Positions 8,151 through 16,669 of a stretch of DNA of 64,000 nt are shown here, piece after piece. Location of the stretch: assembly GCF_014873485.1 (NCBI RefSeq), contig NZ_JADBDT010000001.1, positions 2,170,001 to 2,234,000 of the forward strand, read 5' to 3'. The position numbers and the translations under genes were made by a program. The number at the start of each line of letters is the position of its first letter. Position 1 is the stretch's first letter. Below the pieces are notes generated by a model. It made no database searches. It was not told the DNA's origin and saw nothing but the letters and a program-made list of their open reading frames with translations. The stretch is from Sphingopyxis sp. OAS728 (GTDB taxonomy: Bacteria; Pseudomonadota; Alphaproteobacteria; Sphingomonadales; Sphingomonadaceae).

Positions 8151-10454
8151 ATGGCGACCACCACCGACGATCCCGACAGCAACGATCCCGTCCCCGGCAT
8201 GACCGATACCCCGTTCGACAGCGCGCTGTCCGAACGCTATCTCGTCTATGCGTTGTCGACGATCACCGCGCGCTCGCTTCCCGATCTGCGCGATGGATTG
8301 AAGCCGGTGCACCGCCGCCTGCTGTGGGCAATGCGCGCGATGCGGCTCGACCCGTCGCAGGGTTACAAGAAATCGGCACGGGTCGTCGGCGACGTCATCG
8401 GCAAATTCCATCCGCATGGCGACACCGCGGTCTATGACGCGATGGTCCGCCTCGCGCAGGATTTCTCGCTCCGCTATCCGCTCGTCGACGGCCAGGGCAA
8501 TTTCGGCAATATCGACGGCGATAATGCCGCGGCGTACCGCTATACCGAGGCGCGGCTGACGCGCGTCGCGATCGACCTGATGCAGGGGCTCGACGAGGGC
8601 ACGGTCGATTTCAAGCCGACATACAATGGCGAGGATGAAGAGCCCGAGATCATGCCCGGGCTGTTCCCGAACCTGCTCGCCAATGGCGCGAGCGGGATCG
8701 CGGTCGGCATGGCGACCAATATCCCGCCGCACAACGCCGCCGAGGTCATCAATGCGGCGCTCGTGCTGATCGAGAATCCGCGCGCCGAGCTCGCCGAACT
8801 GCTCGAGCATGTTAAAGGCCCCGATTTCCCGACCGGCGGCATCGTCGTCGACAGCCCCGAAACGATCGCTTTGGCCTATGAAACCGGGCGCGGCGGTTTC
8901 CGCGTTCGCGCGCGCTTTTCGACCGGCAAGCTGGGTGACGGCAGCTGGGAAGACAGCGGGATCGAGAAACAGTCGGGCGGTACCTGGCAGCTCGTCATCA
9001 GCGAAATCCCGTACGGCGTCGCCAAGGGCAAGCTGATCGAGCAGATCGCGCAGCTGATCGCCGACAAGAAATTGCCGATCCTCGAGGATGTCCGCGACGA
9101 AAGTGCCGAGGATCTGCGCATCGTCCTCGAACCCAAGAGCCGCAACGTCGACCCCGAGGTATTGAAGGAAAGCCTCTATCGGCTGACCGACCTCGAAAAC
9201 CGTTTCGCGCTGAACCTTAACGTCCTCGACGCGACGCGCACGCCCAAGGTGATGGGGCTGCACCAGCTGCTCACCGAATGGCTGATGCACCAGATCGTCG
9301 TGCTCGTCCGCCGCGCGCAGCATCGGATCGCAAAGATCGACGACCGGTTGGAGCTGGTCGCGGGCTATATCATCGCCTTCCTCAACCTCGACCGGATCAT
9401 CGAGATCATCCGCACCGAGGACGAGCCGAAGCCGGTGATGATAGTGGAATTCACCCTGACCGACCGGCAGGCCGAGGCGATCCTGAACATGCGGCTGCGC
9501 TCGTTGCGCAAGCTCGAGGAAATGGAGCTGAAGCGCGAGCAGGCCGATCTGACCGCCGAGCGCGAGGAGCTCGCCAAGCTGATCGAGAGCCCGGCGCGGC
9601 AGAAGACGCGGCTGCGCAAGGACCTTGAAAAGCTGCGCGACGTCTATGGGCTCGAAACCCTGCTCGGCGCGCGCCGCACAACGATTTCCGAAGCGGCGCC
9701 CGCACGCGAAATTCCGCTCGACGCGATGATCGAAAAGGAACCGGTAACGGTGATCCTGTCGAAACGCGGATGGATCCGGGCGCAACGCGGCCATGTCGCC
9801 GCCGACCAGTGGGCCGAATTCAAGTTCAAGGAAGGCGACGAGCTGCTGTTCGCAGCGCACGCGCAGACGACCGACAAATTGCTGATCGCGGCGAGCGACG
9901 GGCGCTTCTTCACCGTCGGCGCCGACAAGCTGCCCGGCGGGCGCGGGTTCGGCGAGCCGCTGCGGCTGATGGTCGATATCGATCCCGAAGCGCGGATCGT
10001 CGCGATGATCCCGGCGAGCGCCGACGGCCGCCTGCTGCTCGCCTCGTCAAGCGGCCACGGCTTTATCGCGCAGATGGCCGAGGTGGTCGCCGAGACGCGC
10101 AAGGGCCGCAACGTCGTCAATCTGAAACCCAAGGCGGCGCTCGCCGTCGTCCGCCCGATATCGACGGGCGACGACAGCGTCGCGGTCGTCGGCGAGAACC
10201 GCAAACTCGTCGTCTTCCCGATCAACGAGGTGCCGGTGATGGCGCGCGGTCAGGGCGTGATGCTGCAACGCTATCGCGACGGCGGGCTTGCCGATGCCGT
10301 CAGCTTCGCCTTTGCCGAAGGGTTGAGCTGGGCGATGGGCGGCGAGACCGGGCGCACGCGCACCGAAACCGACCTTGCCCCCTGGCGCGTGGCGCGCGGG
10401 GCCGCCGGACGGATGCCTCCGACCGGTTTTCCGCGGAACAATCGCTTCGGCTGA
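8151..10454 (+). CDS. parC: DNA topoisomerase IV subunit A
   Basis: A 767-residue type IIA topoisomerase A subunit. The breakage-reunion domain contains [25 protein letters not shown] and the catalytic tyrosine Y131 in [10 protein letters not shown] coiled-coil tower (about 400-480) and a five- to six-bladed C-terminal domain follow. The length and the absence of a GyrA box (QxRxGKG) favour ParC over GyrA. The residue equivalent to the quinolone-resistance serine is threonine (T92) and the acidic position is D96. ATG 8151 is preferred over 8118; ATG 8199 is also possible. The enzyme decatenates chromosomes with ParE, which is not in the window. Confidence 0.93.
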   Translation: MATTTDDPDSNDPVPGMTDTPFDSALSERYLVYALSTITARSLPDLRDGLKPVHRRLLWAMRAMRLDPSQGYKKSARVVGDVIGKFHPHGDTAVYDAMVRLAQDFSLRYPLVDGQGNFGNIDGDNAAAYRYTEARLTRVAIDLMQGLDEGTVDFKPTYNGEDEEPEIMPGLFPNLLANGASGIAVGMATNIPPHNAAEVINAALVLIENPRAELAELLEHVKGPDFPTGGIVVDSPETIALAYETGRGGFRVRARFSTGKLGDGSWEDSGIEKQSGGTWQLVISEIPYGVAKGKLIEQIAQLIADKKLPILEDVRDESAEDLRIVLEPKSRNVDPEVLKESLYRLTDLENRFALNLNVLDATRTPKVMGLHQLLTEWLMHQIVVLVRRAQHRIAKIDDRLELVAGYIIAFLNLDRIIEIIRTEDEPKPVMIVEFTLTDRQAEAILNMRLRSLRKLEEMELKREQADLTAEREELAKLIESPARQKTRLRKDLEKLRDVYGLETLLGARRTTISEAAPAREIPLDAMIEKEPVTVILSKRGWIRAQRGHVAADQWAEFKFKEGDELLFAAHAQTTDKLLIAASDGRFFTVGADKLPGGRGFGEPLRLMVDIDPEARIVAMIPASADGRLLLASSSGHGFIAQMAEVVAETRKGRNVVNLKPKAALAVVRPISTGDDSVAVVGENRKLVVFPINEVPVMARGQGVMLQRYRDGGLADAVSFAFAEGLSWAMGGETGRTRTETDLAPWRVARGAAGRMPPTGFPRNNRFG

Positions 10455-10513
10455 CCGCAATTACTCGTAGCCGTAAATCGCTTATTTACTTCCCATAACC
10501 TAGGCATGGGCCA

Positions 10514-12226
10514 ATGGGGAAAGGTCGCACAAAACCCTCTATTATGCCTATCGATAGAACCGGCGAAGACCGGCCCTTATTGTTCGTCGGCTGGATCGAC
10601 GCGTTGCCCGTCCCGGCCGCGCTGATCAGACCGATGGCGCGCGGCAATTTCCGCCTGCATGCCAGCAACGCCGCGTTCGATCGGTTGAGCCTGTCCCCCG
10701 CGGGCGTCGAGGCGCCGATCGAGATGCTGCGCGCGATCGAGCGCGCATCGCAATATCCGGAGGAATCGCAGGAATTCTCGTGCCAGCTTGGTGACGGACC
10801 CGCCGCGCGCGACCTGCGCGGGTCGATCGGTCCGCTGCCGACCGAATCGGGCGACGACGGGCTGTTCCTGCTCACGCTGATCGACCGGACGCAGGAAATG
10901 ATGACCGAGCGCAATTTGCGCCGCGAACTCGTTTCCGACAGCCTGACCGGGCTGCCCAACCGCGCAGGCTTCGAGGAGCTGGTCGAACAGCGTGCGCGCC
11001 ACGAGGGGCCCGGTGCCGATCATGCGATCCTGCTGCTCGACCTCGCGCGGTTTAGCCGCATCAACGAACATATCGGCCCGATGGCGGGCGACGAGCTGAT
11101 CATCACCGTCGCGCGGCGGCTGAAATCGAGCCTGCGCAGCGGCGACATATTGGCGCGCACCGGCGGCGATGAATTCGCAATATCGACGCGCGTCACCGGC
11201 GGCCGCGCCGATGTGCGCGAAATGGCGCGGCGCATTCGCGGCTGCTTCGATCACCCCTTCCGCATCGGCAAGCTGAAGGTCAGCGTCGATTGCGCGCTCG
11301 GCTGTGCGATCCAGCCGGCAGCTGACACCGATGTCGCCGATCAGCTGCGTCATGCACAGATTGCGCTCAAGCGCGCGAAGCAGACCGACCGCATCGAAAT
11401 CTATGAACCCGAAGCCGCGATGCTGTCGGACAATCGCTTCGGGATGGAGACCGAGCTGCGCAACGCGATCGAGGAAGACCGGCTCCACCTCGCCTTCCAG
11501 CCGTTGATCGAACTGTCGAGCGGCCGCGTCGCCGGGTTTGAGGCGCTCGCGCGCTGGGACAACAGCAGCGGCCATGCGGTTTCGCCGACCGAATTCATCC
11601 CGATCGCCGAGGATTCGGGGCTGATCGTTCCGCTCGGCCAATGGGCGATCGGCAAGGCGGCGGAAGTGCTCGCCGATTGGGACCGGCAGAATGGCGGCAA
11701 GGTGGTCGACGCCTATTTCTCGGTCAATGTTTCGGCGATCCAGCTGGTGCGCGACGACCTTGCCACGGTGGTGCGCCAGGCGCTCGAAAGCCAGAAGATC
11801 GGCGGCGAACGGCTGATGATCGAACTCACCGAAAGCGCGATCATCGGCGACCCCGACCTCGCGCTGTCGGTGCTCAGCGAGTTGAAGGCGCTCGACGCGC
11901 GCGTCGCGATGGACGATTTCGGTACCGGCTATTCGAACCTCGCCTATCTGCAGCGCCTGCCGATCGACGTGCTCAAGATCGACCGCAGCTTCGTCGAACA
12001 TATGGTCGACGACCGCGACAAGGTGGCGATCGTCCGCACGATCCAGAGCCTCGCCGAAGTGCTGGGGATGAAGACCACCGCCGAGGGCGTCGAGACCGCC
12101 GACCAGGCGCGTCTGCTGTCGGCGCTCGGATGCGATTTCGGCCAGGGCTTCCTGTTCGCGCGGCCGATGGATGGCAAGGCCGCGCTCGAATATTGGCGTC
12201 AGTCGCTGGTGCGGCCGATCTTCTGA
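10514..12226 (+). CDS. bifunctional GGDEF-EAL c-di-GMP signalling protein
   Basis: A 570-residue soluble protein. Residues 20-130 form a PAS-like sensor region (LPVPAALIRP, FRLHASNAAFDRLS). The diguanylate cyclase domain (about 135-300) has an intact GGDEF at 217-221 and an RxxD inhibitory site (R208-D211) exactly five residues upstream. The phosphodiesterase domain (about 310-560) has E343-A-L345, MDDFGTGYS and AEGVET. Both activities look competent, with product feedback on the cyclase. There are no membrane segments. Its 3' end overlaps the convergent cca gene by 28 bp. Confidence 0.92.
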   Translation: MGKGRTKPSIMPIDRTGEDRPLLFVGWIDALPVPAALIRPMARGNFRLHASNAAFDRLSLSPAGVEAPIEMLRAIERASQYPEESQEFSCQLGDGPAARDLRGSIGPLPTESGDDGLFLLTLIDRTQEMMTERNLRRELVSDSLTGLPNRAGFEELVEQRARHEGPGADHAILLLDLARFSRINEHIGPMAGDELIITVARRLKSSLRSGDILARTGGDEFAISTRVTGGRADVREMARRIRGCFDHPFRIGKLKVSVDCALGCAIQPAADTDVADQLRHAQIALKRAKQTDRIEIYEPEAAMLSDNRFGMETELRNAIEEDRLHLAFQPLIELSSGRVAGFEALARWDNSSGHAVSPTEFIPIAEDSGLIVPLGQWAIGKAAEVLADWDRQNGGKVVDAYFSVNVSAIQLVRDDLATVVRQALESQKIGGERLMIELTESAIIGDPDLALSVLSELKALDARVAMDDFGTGYSNLAYLQRLPIDVLKIDRSFVEHMVDDRDKVAIVRTIQSLAEVLGMKTTAEGVETADQARLLSALGCDFGQGFLFARPMDGKAALEYWRQSLVRPIF

Positions 12227-13395
12227 TCGACGAGCTCGGCGACCCGTACTGCGCCGGGGAAATCCTCCGCCACCCACTCGGCCTCGACCGCCTTCAGGAT
12301 GCGCGCGACCTCGGGGCCGACCGCGATCCCGCGCGCAACGATGTCGCCGCCCTTGAGTGGCATTTCCGGAACCTGCCAGTCGGCCAAGGCCGCAAGTGCT
12401 GCGGGATCACCCACGAGCAGGTGCACGTCGCGCGCAGCGTCGACGCCGATGGCATAAGCGAGTTGACGGATCGGCCGCGCGACGTCGCCGCGGCTTCCGC
12501 CAAGCGCGGCGAGATGTTTGCGCTGGCGCGTCGACAGGCGCAGCCGGCTCGCGACCTGTTCAGCGATCGCGGCGTCGGCGGGTAGCAAGGACGCGAGGCG
12601 GCGCAGCGGCGAAACCGGAACGGCTGCGGTATCCTCATTGGCCAGCAGCCGGTCGAACGCGACGGCGAAGCCCGGATCGAGTTCGGGCAGCAGCACCGCG
12701 AATATGCCGTCGGCCGACATTTGGCCGACGATCGCACGCGGATCGGGCAGCGAGAGGATCTTGAGCAGTTCGTCGGCGATGCGTTCGCGCGACAAGCTTT
12801 TGAGCGACTGGCGCGCGGTCACGACCGCAGCGTGGCTGACCGCGTCGAGCTCGCCGCGCCCGAAGCGCGCCGCGAAGCGATAGAAGCGCAGGATGCGCAG
12901 ATGGTCCTCGGCAATCCGTGTCGCGGCATCGCCGATGAAGGCGACACGCCCCGCGTTGAGATCGGCAAGGCCGCCGAACCAGTCGTCGATCGCGCCGCTA
13001 TCGGGGTCGGCGTAGAGTGCATTGATCGTGAAGTCGCGCCGTGCGGCGTCGTCGCGCCAGTCATCGGCGAAGGCGACCGTTGCGCGGCGGCCGTCGGTTT
13101 CGACGTCGCGGCGCAGGGTCGTGATCTCGTGATGGTCGCCGCTGGCGATCGCGGTGACGGTGCCGTGCGCGATGCCGGTTGGGATCACCTTGATATCCGC
13201 CGCCTCGAGCCGCCGCGTCACATCCTGCGGCAGCAAAGGCGTTGCGAGGTCGATGTCGGTGACGGGCAAGCCTAGCAGCGTATCGCGCACCGCGCCGCCG
13301 ACGATTTTCACCGCGCCGCCGTCGCTGCGCAGTGCGGCGACGATGCGGCGCAGGCCGGGACGGTCGCGCCATTCGGCGCCGGGAAGGACCGTCAC
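12199..13395 (-). CDS. cca: CCA tRNA nucleotidyltransferase
   Basis: From the GTG at 13395 the protein has 398 residues. The class II nucleotidyltransferase head has GGAVRD (33-38) and the metal-binding DID (47-49), then RRDFTINAL and the RNA-binding neck and body helices (LRILRFYRFAARFG). It adds or repairs the 3' CCA end of tRNAs. The GTG overlaps the stop of the NUDIX gene (GTGA), so the two are coupled. The order DUF1285, NUDIX, cca is frequent in alphaproteobacteria. There is no HD phosphohydrolase domain. Confidence 0.92.
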   Translation of the reverse strand: MTVLPGAEWRDRPGLRRIVAALRSDGGAVKIVGGAVRDTLLGLPVTDIDLATPLLPQDVTRRLEAADIKVIPTGIAHGTVTAIASGDHHEITTLRRDVETDGRRATVAFADDWRDDAARRDFTINALYADPDSGAIDDWFGGLADLNAGRVAFIGDAATRIAEDHLRILRFYRFAARFGRGELDAVSHAAVVTARQSLKSLSRERIADELLKILSLPDPRAIVGQMSADGIFAVLLPELDPGFAVAFDRLLANEDTAAVPVSPLRRLASLLPADAAIAEQVASRLRLSTRQRKHLAALGGSRGDVARPIRQLAYAIGVDAARDVHLLVGDPAALAALADWQVPEMPLKGGDIVARGIAVGPEVARILKAVEAEWVAEDFPGAVRVAELVDQKIGRTSD

Positions 13396-13976
13396 CGGTG
13401 CCAGCCCGCCGGCATCCGCCGCGCCAGATTGATGATAATCCCCGCCGTCACGCCCCAAATCCGCCGCCCCTGCCAGTCCATGTCATAATAATGGCGATCC
13501 TGTCCCTGCCAATTCGCATGATGCTGCGTGTAATTGTCGGGATCGAACAATATGTCGAGCGGCACCTCGAACCAGTCCTCGACCTCGTCGGGGTTGGGGT
13601 CGAGCGGCAGATCGGGCGGGATCACCCCGAGTACCGGCGTGATGATATAGCCGCTGCCCGACCGATAGGGCTCGGTCGCACCCGCGATCATGACATCGTG
13701 GCGGCTGAGGCCGATTTCTTCTTCGGCCTCGCGCAACGCGGCGTCGATCGCGTCGCGGTCGCCGGGATCAATCTTGCCCCCGGGAAAGGCGACCTGCCCC
13801 GCATGGCTGCGCAGCCATTGCGGCCGCTGGGTCAGGATGACGCCGGGGTCGGGGCGATCGGTGAAGGCGATCAGCACCGCGGCATCGCGCAGCGTCGGGG
13901 TGCCGAGATAGGTTTCGTCCTCGCCCGCATCGGGCAGCAGATTGTCGAGCGCGGCACGCAGCTTGTCCGACAGCAT
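13392..13976 (-). CDS. NUDIX hydrolase, CoA pyrophosphatase type
   Basis: A 194-residue NUDIX protein. The Nudix box is seen as GGKIDPGD...ALREAEEEIGL (about 66-90), preceded by LTQRPQWLRSHAGQVAFPGG, which is the signature of the CoA pyrophosphatase (NudL/YeaB) subgroup that cleaves CoA and its derivatives. Its start overlaps the DUF1285 stop by one base (TGATG) and its stop overlaps the cca start, so it is the middle gene of a coupled trio. A housekeeping role in nucleotide-cofactor turnover is likely. Confidence 0.9.
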   Translation of the reverse strand: MLSDKLRAALDNLLPDAGEDETYLGTPTLRDAAVLIAFTDRPDPGVILTQRPQWLRSHAGQVAFPGGKIDPGDRDAIDAALREAEEEIGLSRHDVMIAGATEPYRSGSGYIITPVLGVIPPDLPLDPNPDEVEDWFEVPLDILFDPDNYTQHHANWQGQDRHYYDMDWQGRRIWGVTAGIIINLARRMPAGWHR

Positions 13977-14560
13977 CAGGCGTCCACCAACGGAAAGCGC
14001 GTGCCGTTCGACCAGATCGCGGGCGCGTCGGCGTCCTCGGCCAGCGCCATGTCGACGATCTCATAATAGAGCGCGCGGTCGATCCGCGCCTCGAGCCCGT
14101 TACCGATCGTGCCCCGGACGTGCAGCCGCGGGTCGGGATTGTCGGCATCGCCGCCGAAGCTGAGCGGATGATCGGCACCGGCCATAACCAGGTCGTCGGT
14201 GTCGAGCCGGAAGACCAGTTTGCGCGCCGCCCCCTCGCCTTCGCTTTTCATCTCAACCGCGCGGAACGGCGTATCCTCGACCGCGATCGACAGCCTTTCG
14301 GCGGGCGTCACGAGCACATGGCTGCCATCGGGCTCGCGGCGCAGGATCGTCGAGAAGAGCTTGACCATCGCGGGCCGGTTGATGCGCCCGCCCTCATGAA
14401 ACCAGCTGCCGTCGGCGCGGATTTCCATGAAACTGTCGCCAGTCCGCTCGGGATGCCATTGCTCGACCGGCGGCAGCTTGCGCGCCGCCAGCAGTTCGGC
14501 GGCTTCGGTCAGCGAAAGCTGCGAAAATTCTTTCGGAAGCGACGGCGCAGGGGTGACCAT
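13976..14560 (-). CDS. DUF1285 domain protein
   Basis: A 194-residue soluble protein with the DUF1285 signature: WHPERTGDSFMEIRADGSWF near the N-terminus, INRPAMVKLFSTILRREPDG in the middle, and a C-terminal GLEARIDRALYYEIVDMA. The structure of this family is known from structural genomics but its function is not. It is the first gene of the coupled DUF1285-NUDIX-cca operon. No ligand-binding residues can be assigned from sequence alone. Confidence 0.85.
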   Translation of the reverse strand: MVTPAPSLPKEFSQLSLTEAAELLAARKLPPVEQWHPERTGDSFMEIRADGSWFHEGGRINRPAMVKLFSTILRREPDGSHVLVTPAERLSIAVEDTPFRAVEMKSEGEGAARKLVFRLDTDDLVMAGADHPLSFGGDADNPDPRLHVRGTIGNGLEARIDRALYYEIVDMALAEDADAPAIWSNGTRFPLVDA

Positions 14561-14606
14561 ATATCCGACATAGGCGGACGCGCGGCGGGTGCAACCCCGT
14601 GCACGG

Positions 14607-15110
14607 TCAGCGCGGCCCGATCATTCCCGCGCCCGTCGGCAGGTCGTGCCCGTTCACCGCCCGCGCGAGCAGGCGACGACGCTCGAACGGGCCGGGCAAG
14701 TCCCATGCGCCCGTCGCATCGGCGGTGAAGCCGAAGAAGCGGCCATAATATTCGGGGTCGCCGATCATCATCAGCGCGCCGTCGGCTTCGGTTTCGGCGG
14801 CATCGAGCATCTGCGCCATCAACGTGCGCCCATGACCGCCGCGCTGGACGTCGGGGCGGATCGCGACCGGGCCGACCATCACCAGCGGGACGCCGGCGGC
14901 ATCGGGCGCACGCAGCGCGACGGGCCAGCACTGGATCGTGCCGACCAGCGCGCCGTCCTCGACCAGCGCGAAGCTGAGCGCAGGCACCGCATCCATGCCT
15001 TCGCGGATGCGGTAGGCGGTTCGTCCAAAGCGATCCGATCCGAAAGCGGCGTCGAGCAGATCCTCGACCGCCTGCGGCTCGATATTCGACAATGGAAGTA
15101 ACTCGACCAA
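14607..15110 (-). CDS. GNAT family N-acetyltransferase
   Basis: A 167-residue single-domain GNAT protein. The acetyl-CoA pyrophosphate-binding loop is visible as VQRGGHGRTLMAQML (about 88-102, a variant of Q/RxxGxG/A), followed by PEYYGRFFGF near 119-128. The resemblance is to the YhbS-like group of predicted N-acetyltransferases. It lies 46 bp upstream of the DUF1285 operon on the same strand and could head it. The 5' side faces the nested-palindrome element. The substrate is unknown. Confidence 0.85.
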   Translation of the reverse strand: MVELLPLSNIEPQAVEDLLDAAFGSDRFGRTAYRIREGMDAVPALSFALVEDGALVGTIQCWPVALRAPDAAGVPLVMVGPVAIRPDVQRGGHGRTLMAQMLDAAETEADGALMMIGDPEYYGRFFGFTADATGAWDLPGPFERRRLLARAVNGHDLPTGAGMIGPR

Positions 15111-15143
15111 CGCGTACCCTTTCGCTAATGCGGCGGCGCCTTA

Positions 15144-15409
15144 GAGCCTGTCTAGGCGAATTGAAAGCGTCGAGACGGAGTCAATTTTGACCCAGAGCAA
15201 GGCGCGAGGAAGGAGCAACGGCTATCCATCGTGACTGACGAGCAACGCAGCTCTGGGTCAAAATTGGCCCGCCGCTTCGCGGTCGTCGAGAGAAGCGCGC
15301 TGGGGGCGTCGGATCGTTTGCGCGGGCTACCAGCCCGCGCTGCACGTTCCTTCTACCCAGCGCGCTTCTCCCGACGATCTCGACGTTTTCAATTCGCCTA
15401 GACAGGCTC
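15144..15409. repeat. 266 bp nested-palindrome element (MITE-like)
   Basis: The gap 15111-15457 contains no gene. It is almost filled by terminal inverted repeats of 32 bp (15144-15175 and 15378-15409, 31 of 32 bases pairing) that enclose further dyads: 17 bp perfect arms 15182-15198/15250-15266; 24 bp arms 15281-15304/15356-15379 (22 of 24); and a 9 bp stem 15320-15328/15332-15340. No transposase remnant and no convincing target-site duplication is visible. It looks like a non-autonomous mobile or structural repeat element. Confidence 0.8.
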
Positions 15410-15457
15410 AGGGGACCGGGGGGGCGCTTGCAAACCCCCGACGGACAGGAATTTCTT

Positions 15458-15829
15458 GTGACCGATACATTGTGGCTGGAAGTGAACGGGCTGACCGCCC
15501 AGGTGCTGACCGGCATCTATTCCGAAGAAACCCACCTGCCGCAGCCGCTGCGCATCTCGGTGCGCGCGAAGCTGGCGATGGCCGATCATTATGATCCGGT
15601 GACACCGCTCAGCCGCTCGAAAAATTACATGCACCTCAAATTCGCGGCGACCGAGGGCATTCCCAAGGATGTGCATTTCGTCCTGATCGAAAGCGTCGCC
15701 GACCATATCATCGACACTTTGTTCCTGCAGGACGAGAAGGTCGAAGAGGTCGAGGTGAAGATCGTCAAGCTCGCGATCGCCGAGGAGGGCGAGGAGATCG
15801 GCATCACGATGCAGCGGGCGCGCAAGTGA
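15458..15829 (+). CDS. folB: dihydroneopterin aldolase family protein
   Basis: From GTG 15458, with AGGAA at 15446-15450, the protein has 123 residues, the usual length for the FolB/FolX fold. The sequence opens DTLWLEVNGLTAQVLTGIYSEE and contains the family's helix SVADHIIDTLFL. FolB cleaves dihydroneopterin to hydroxymethyl-dihydropterin and glycolaldehyde in folate synthesis; FolX epimerises the triphosphate form. Sequence alone does not separate the two here. The stop overlaps the start of the SDR gene (GTGA), so the pair is coupled. Confidence 0.8.
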   Translation: MTDTLWLEVNGLTAQVLTGIYSEETHLPQPLRISVRAKLAMADHYDPVTPLSRSKNYMHLKFAATEGIPKDVHFVLIESVADHIIDTLFLQDEKVEEVEVKIVKLAIAEEGEEIGITMQRARK

Positions 15830-16587
15830 CGCAAAAGCTCGCTCTGGTCACGGGCGGGCTGCACCGCGTCGGCGCCGCGATTTCGGCGCGGCTGGCGCGC
15901 GAGGGCTATGCGCTGGCGATTCACAAGCGGAGCCCTGGTGAAGCCGATCCGGTACTTGCCGAAGCGCTCGCTGAAACTGGCGCCGAGAGCCGCCGCTTCG
16001 CAGCAGACCTGTCGAACCCGGCTGAGGTCGATACGCTGATCCCCGCGGTGATCGAGAAATTCGGCCGCGCGCCCGACCTGCTCGTTAACAATGCCGCGCT
16101 GTTCGCCGAGGGCGAGTGGGCCGACCTGTCGGCGGTAGCGCTCGCCGAGATGATGCAGATCAATCATCATGCGCCGGTGATGCTGGCGAAGGCGTTGATT
16201 ACGCATAGCGAAGGCGCACGACCCGCGATCGTCAATATCGTCGACCAACGCGTGGCGCATCCGGTGCCCGACCAGATCGCCTACAGCCTGTCGAAGTCGG
16301 CGCTGTGGCAGGCGACCGCGACGCTGGCCGTCGCATTCGGCCACCGCGCGCGCGTCAATGCCGTCGCGCCGGGGCTGACGATGGCGACCGAGGATTATTC
16401 GGCGGCGCAGGTCGAGCGGCTGGCGGGGCTCATGCCATTGGGGGCGCTGCCGACGCCGGCACAGATCGCCGACGCCGTGGTGTATCTGGCGCGCGCCGAG
16501 GCGGTGACGGGGCAGACGATCTTCGTTGACGGCGGCGCGCATCTGGCGCCGATGGCGCGCGATTTCGTGGCGCTGGAGCGGGATTGA
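15826..16587 (+). CDS. SDR oxidoreductase, pteridine reductase/FolM-like
   Basis: A 253-residue short-chain dehydrogenase. The cofactor motif is TGGLHRVG (9-16), where the Arg is typical of pteridine reductase and FolM proteins rather than ordinary SDRs (TGxxxGIG). The active-site Y-S-L-S-K pattern is present in QIAYSLSKSAL, and the C-terminal QTIFVDGG matches the subfamily. FolM reduces dihydromonapterin or dihydrofolate with NADPH. Coupling to folB supports a pterin substrate. It starts at GTG 15826. Confidence 0.8.
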   Translation: MTQKLALVTGGLHRVGAAISARLAREGYALAIHKRSPGEADPVLAEALAETGAESRRFAADLSNPAEVDTLIPAVIEKFGRAPDLLVNNAALFAEGEWADLSAVALAEMMQINHHAPVMLAKALITHSEGARPAIVNIVDQRVAHPVPDQIAYSLSKSALWQATATLAVAFGHRARVNAVAPGLTMATEDYSAAQVERLAGLMPLGALPTPAQIADAVVYLARAEAVTGQTIFVDGGAHLAPMARDFVALERD

Positions 16588-16590
16588 TAG

Positions 16591-16665
16591 CGTCATCCCA
16601 GCGAAAGCTGGGATCTCCATCGCCCTGTCGGAACGATCGCGGCCCCAGCTTTCGCTCGGGCGACG
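16591..16665. repeat. REP-like inverted repeat after folB-SDR operon
   Basis: An 8 bp stem with a GAAA tetraloop (16595-16602 with 16607-16614) is followed about 30 bp later by an inverted, partly decayed copy (about 16642-16664, CCCCAGCTTTCGCTCGGG). The pair fills the space between two convergent genes and could act as a bidirectional terminator or mRNA stabiliser. Similar CCCAGCGAAAGCTGGG palindromes are widespread between genes in sphingomonads. Confidence 0.75.
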
Positions 16666-16669
16666 ATCA

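Noticed and set aside
7044..9860. 938-residue open frame on the minus strand across the PNPOx and parC genes
   Set aside because: High-GC antisense shadow: parC on the plus strand has catalytic and QRDR motifs, and the minus frame has only low-complexity Arg/Asp-rich sequence with no domain.
10577..12277. 566-residue minus-strand frame opposite the GGDEF-EAL gene
   Set aside because: The plus strand encodes intact GGDEF and EAL motifs; the opposite frame is Arg/Asp/Gln-rich and has no recognisable domain.
15111..15457. IS5-like insertion sequence for the nested palindrome
   Set aside because: The ends begin GAGCCTGT, as in some IS5-group elements, but there is no transposase or remnant of one, and the flanking pentamers do not match.
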